Shown here: piece by piece, positions 62,694-64,000 of the stretch
Layout: each line of letters begins with the position of its first letter
Position numbering within the stretch: position 1 is the stretch's first letter
Origin: an uncultured Prevotella sp.
GTDB taxonomy: Bacteria; Bacteroidota; Bacteroidia; Bacteroidales; Bacteroidaceae
Reading direction: 5' to 3'
Assembly: GCA_900551055.1 (NCBI GenBank)
Contig: URUK01000006.1
Span: 1 to 64,000, forward strand
DNA: 64,000 nt
Made by a program: the position numbers and the translations under genes
Notes under the pieces: generated by a model
The model's input: only the letters and a program-made list of their open reading frames with translations
The model's database searches: none
What the model was told of the DNA's origin: nothing

Positions 62694-64000
62694 TTAGTTC
62701 AGCGCCTTGTTGAGCATGTAGTAAACGTCGTTGAAGCGGAGTTCCTTGCGGAATTCATCCACCTTTGTATCGTTGTTGATGAACAGGCATTCGATACCTG
62801 CTATCTCTGCATAGTCCTGCCAGTATTCGTCGGTCAGGTCGTAGGAGAAGCAACTGTGATGTGTGCCACCGGCGTAAATCCAACATCCCGCTCCGACCTC
62901 GAAGTTGGGTTGCGGTATCCATAGGGCTGATGCGACGGGAAGTTTGGGAAGCGGTTTTGGCTCAATGCACTTGACATCGTTCACTATCATGCGGAAACGG
63001 TTGCCCATGTCTACGATTGTAGCCGTTACGCCCATGCCCACTTTTGATGTGAACACAAGGCGTGCTGTCTCGCTCTTCCTTATTCCTATGCCGAGGAAAT
63101 GCACTTCAAGGCGTGGCTTGGAGGCGGCGATGAGCGGACAAACTTCAAGCATGTGCGACTGCAGGATGGCGCTTTGTTCGCCGTTGAAGTTAAGTGTATA
63201 GTCCTCAAGGAACGAGCATCCGTTCTCCATTCCCTGTGTCATGAACCATACGGTGCGGTAAAGTGCAGCCGACTTCCAGTCACCTTCCGCTCCGAAGCCG
63301 TAGCCTTCAGCCATGAGCCGCTGTGATGCAAGGCCGGGAATTTGGTCGAATCCCATGCCGCTATGCTCTACATCAACGTCGCCAAGGTCGTCGAAGTTTG
63401 TTGTAAAGCCCTTCGCTCCCTTGTCCTTCAGTATAGCGCGCAGGGCTAGTTCGGCTTTAGCCGAGTTCCTAACCTTCTTGTATGCCACGGTTGATTTGTC
63501 TTCAAGTTCTGCGTCATGGTCGTATTCCTTGAAATATGTGTTGACGAGAGCGTCAACGTCTGCATCTTTTACATTCTTCAGGTATTCAAGAACCTCGCTG
63601 AAAGGACAATAATCAACGTGATAGCCAAGCACCTGTTCAGCCGCAACCTTGTCGCCGTCTGTTACGGCAACGTTGTTCATCTGGTCGCCGAAACGCAGTA
63701 TGAGCATGTCTTGTGAGTCTGCCCATGCGGCGCACACACGTTCCCATACGGCGATATGGTCTTGCGTCTTGGCCTCTTTCCAGTAGCCAACAACGAGTTT
63801 GCGGCGCAGGCGCATGCGTGCTATTATGTGACCGAATTCGCGGTCGCCGTGTGCGCTTTGATTAAGGTTCATGAAGTCCATGTCGATAGTGTCCCATGGA
63901 ATTTCCTCATTGAATTGAGTGTGCAGGTGGAGTAGGGGCTTGTGCAGTATCTGCAGTCCGTGTATCCACATCTTTGCAGGAGAGAAAGTATGCATCCAAG
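62694..64000 (-). CDS. araA: L-arabinose isomerase, partial (N-terminus beyond window)
   Basis: Converts L-arabinose to L-ribulose with Mn2+. The frame is open to the right edge: the codon before the Met at 63995 is Trp, matching the WMHTFSPAKMWI text that lies well inside the E. coli enzyme, so about 100 residues are outside. Visible blocks: PLLHLHTQFNEEIPWDTIDM, MNLNQSAHGDREFG, GYGFGAEGDWKSAAL, SFLEDYT, SHMLEVCPLIA and GGTHHSCFSYD. The metal-site Glu, Glu, His and His are all present in those last four. Upstream gene of the araA-araB pair. Confidence 0.96.
   Translation of the reverse strand, partial: WMHTFSPAKMWIHGLQILHKPLLHLHTQFNEEIPWDTIDMDFMNLNQSAHGDREFGHIIARMRLRRKLVVGYWKEAKTQDHIAVWERVCAAWADSQDMLILRFGDQMNNVAVTDGDKVAAEQVLGYHVDYCPFSEVLEYLKNVKDADVDALVNTYFKEYDHDAELEDKSTVAYKKVRNSAKAELALRAILKDKGAKGFTTNFDDLGDVDVEHSGMGFDQIPGLASQRLMAEGYGFGAEGDWKSAALYRTVWFMTQGMENGCSFLEDYTLNFNGEQSAILQSHMLEVCPLIAASKPRLEVHFLGIGIRKSETARLVFTSKVGMGVTATIVDMGNRFRMIVNDVKCIEPKPLPKLPVASALWIPQPNFEVGAGCWIYAGGTHHSCFSYDLTDEYWQDYAEIAGIECLFINNDTKVDEFRKELRFNDVYYMLNKALN

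Overview
The window reads as chromosomal DNA of a Bacteroidota species, most likely Prevotella or a close relative (Prevotellaceae). Three things point there. Promoter-like TAnnTTTG (-7) boxes sit in front of many genes and good Shine-Dalgarno sites are rare. The gene set is typical: a serine palmitoyltransferase, PorD (DUF4835), DUF3078, DUF3127, a periplasmic DPP5-like S9 peptidase and a xylan-degrading GH43/GH3 pair. Several conserved gene orders are those of Bacteroidales (pyrG-yidC; dnaQ-like/coaBC/porD/recN/TPR). Identification rests on recognising protein families by eye; no search was run.

Layout. 1-5.1 kb: a 16-bp tandem repeat, ald, a frameshifted surface-protein gene with bacterial Ig-like repeats, a DUF2971 gene, and a 1-kb gene-free block with a candidate structured RNA and a long palindromic element. 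5.1-12.7 kb (minus): MFS transporter, DPP5-like peptidase, yidC, pyrG. 12.8-20.2 kb: DUF3078, DUF1573, nifJ and an AAA ATPase. 20.7-26.8 kb (plus): an ATP-grasp-like protein, then GH43 and GH3 enzymes. 26.9-37.5 kb (minus): PAP2 phosphatase, gdhA, then the run dnaN, exonuclease, coaBC, porD, recN, pseudoprotease-TPR. 37.7-44.1 kb: DUF3127, a secreted alpha/beta hydrolase, an FAD dehydrogenase, a lipid-kinase-like gene divergent from spt, and tRNA-Pro. 44.2-48.2 kb (minus): clostripain-like lipoprotein and valS. 48.2-57.8 kb (plus): mazG, a lipoprotein, rnz, a small secretion-tail-like protein, an L,D-transpeptidase, an ECF sigma factor with two envelope partners, an EamA transporter, dinB, pyk. 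57.8-64 kb (minus): rpiB, tkt, araB, and araA cut by the window edge.

How it fits together. GH43 and GH3 release pentoses; AraA/AraB and the non-oxidative pentose steps (RpiB, Tkt) feed them to glycolysis, with Pyk and NifJ downstream. The DPP5-like peptidase plus MFS carrier, GdhA and Ald suggest peptide and amino-acid use. PorD and the tail-like C-termini point to a type IX secretion system.

Between genes the window is rich in structure: near-perfect terminator hairpins, AT-rich hairpins starting right at stop codons, and a dispersed family of intergenic repeats made of GTAAAA and GGCC-TTTT blocks. I found no CRISPR array, insertion sequence, prophage or rRNA.
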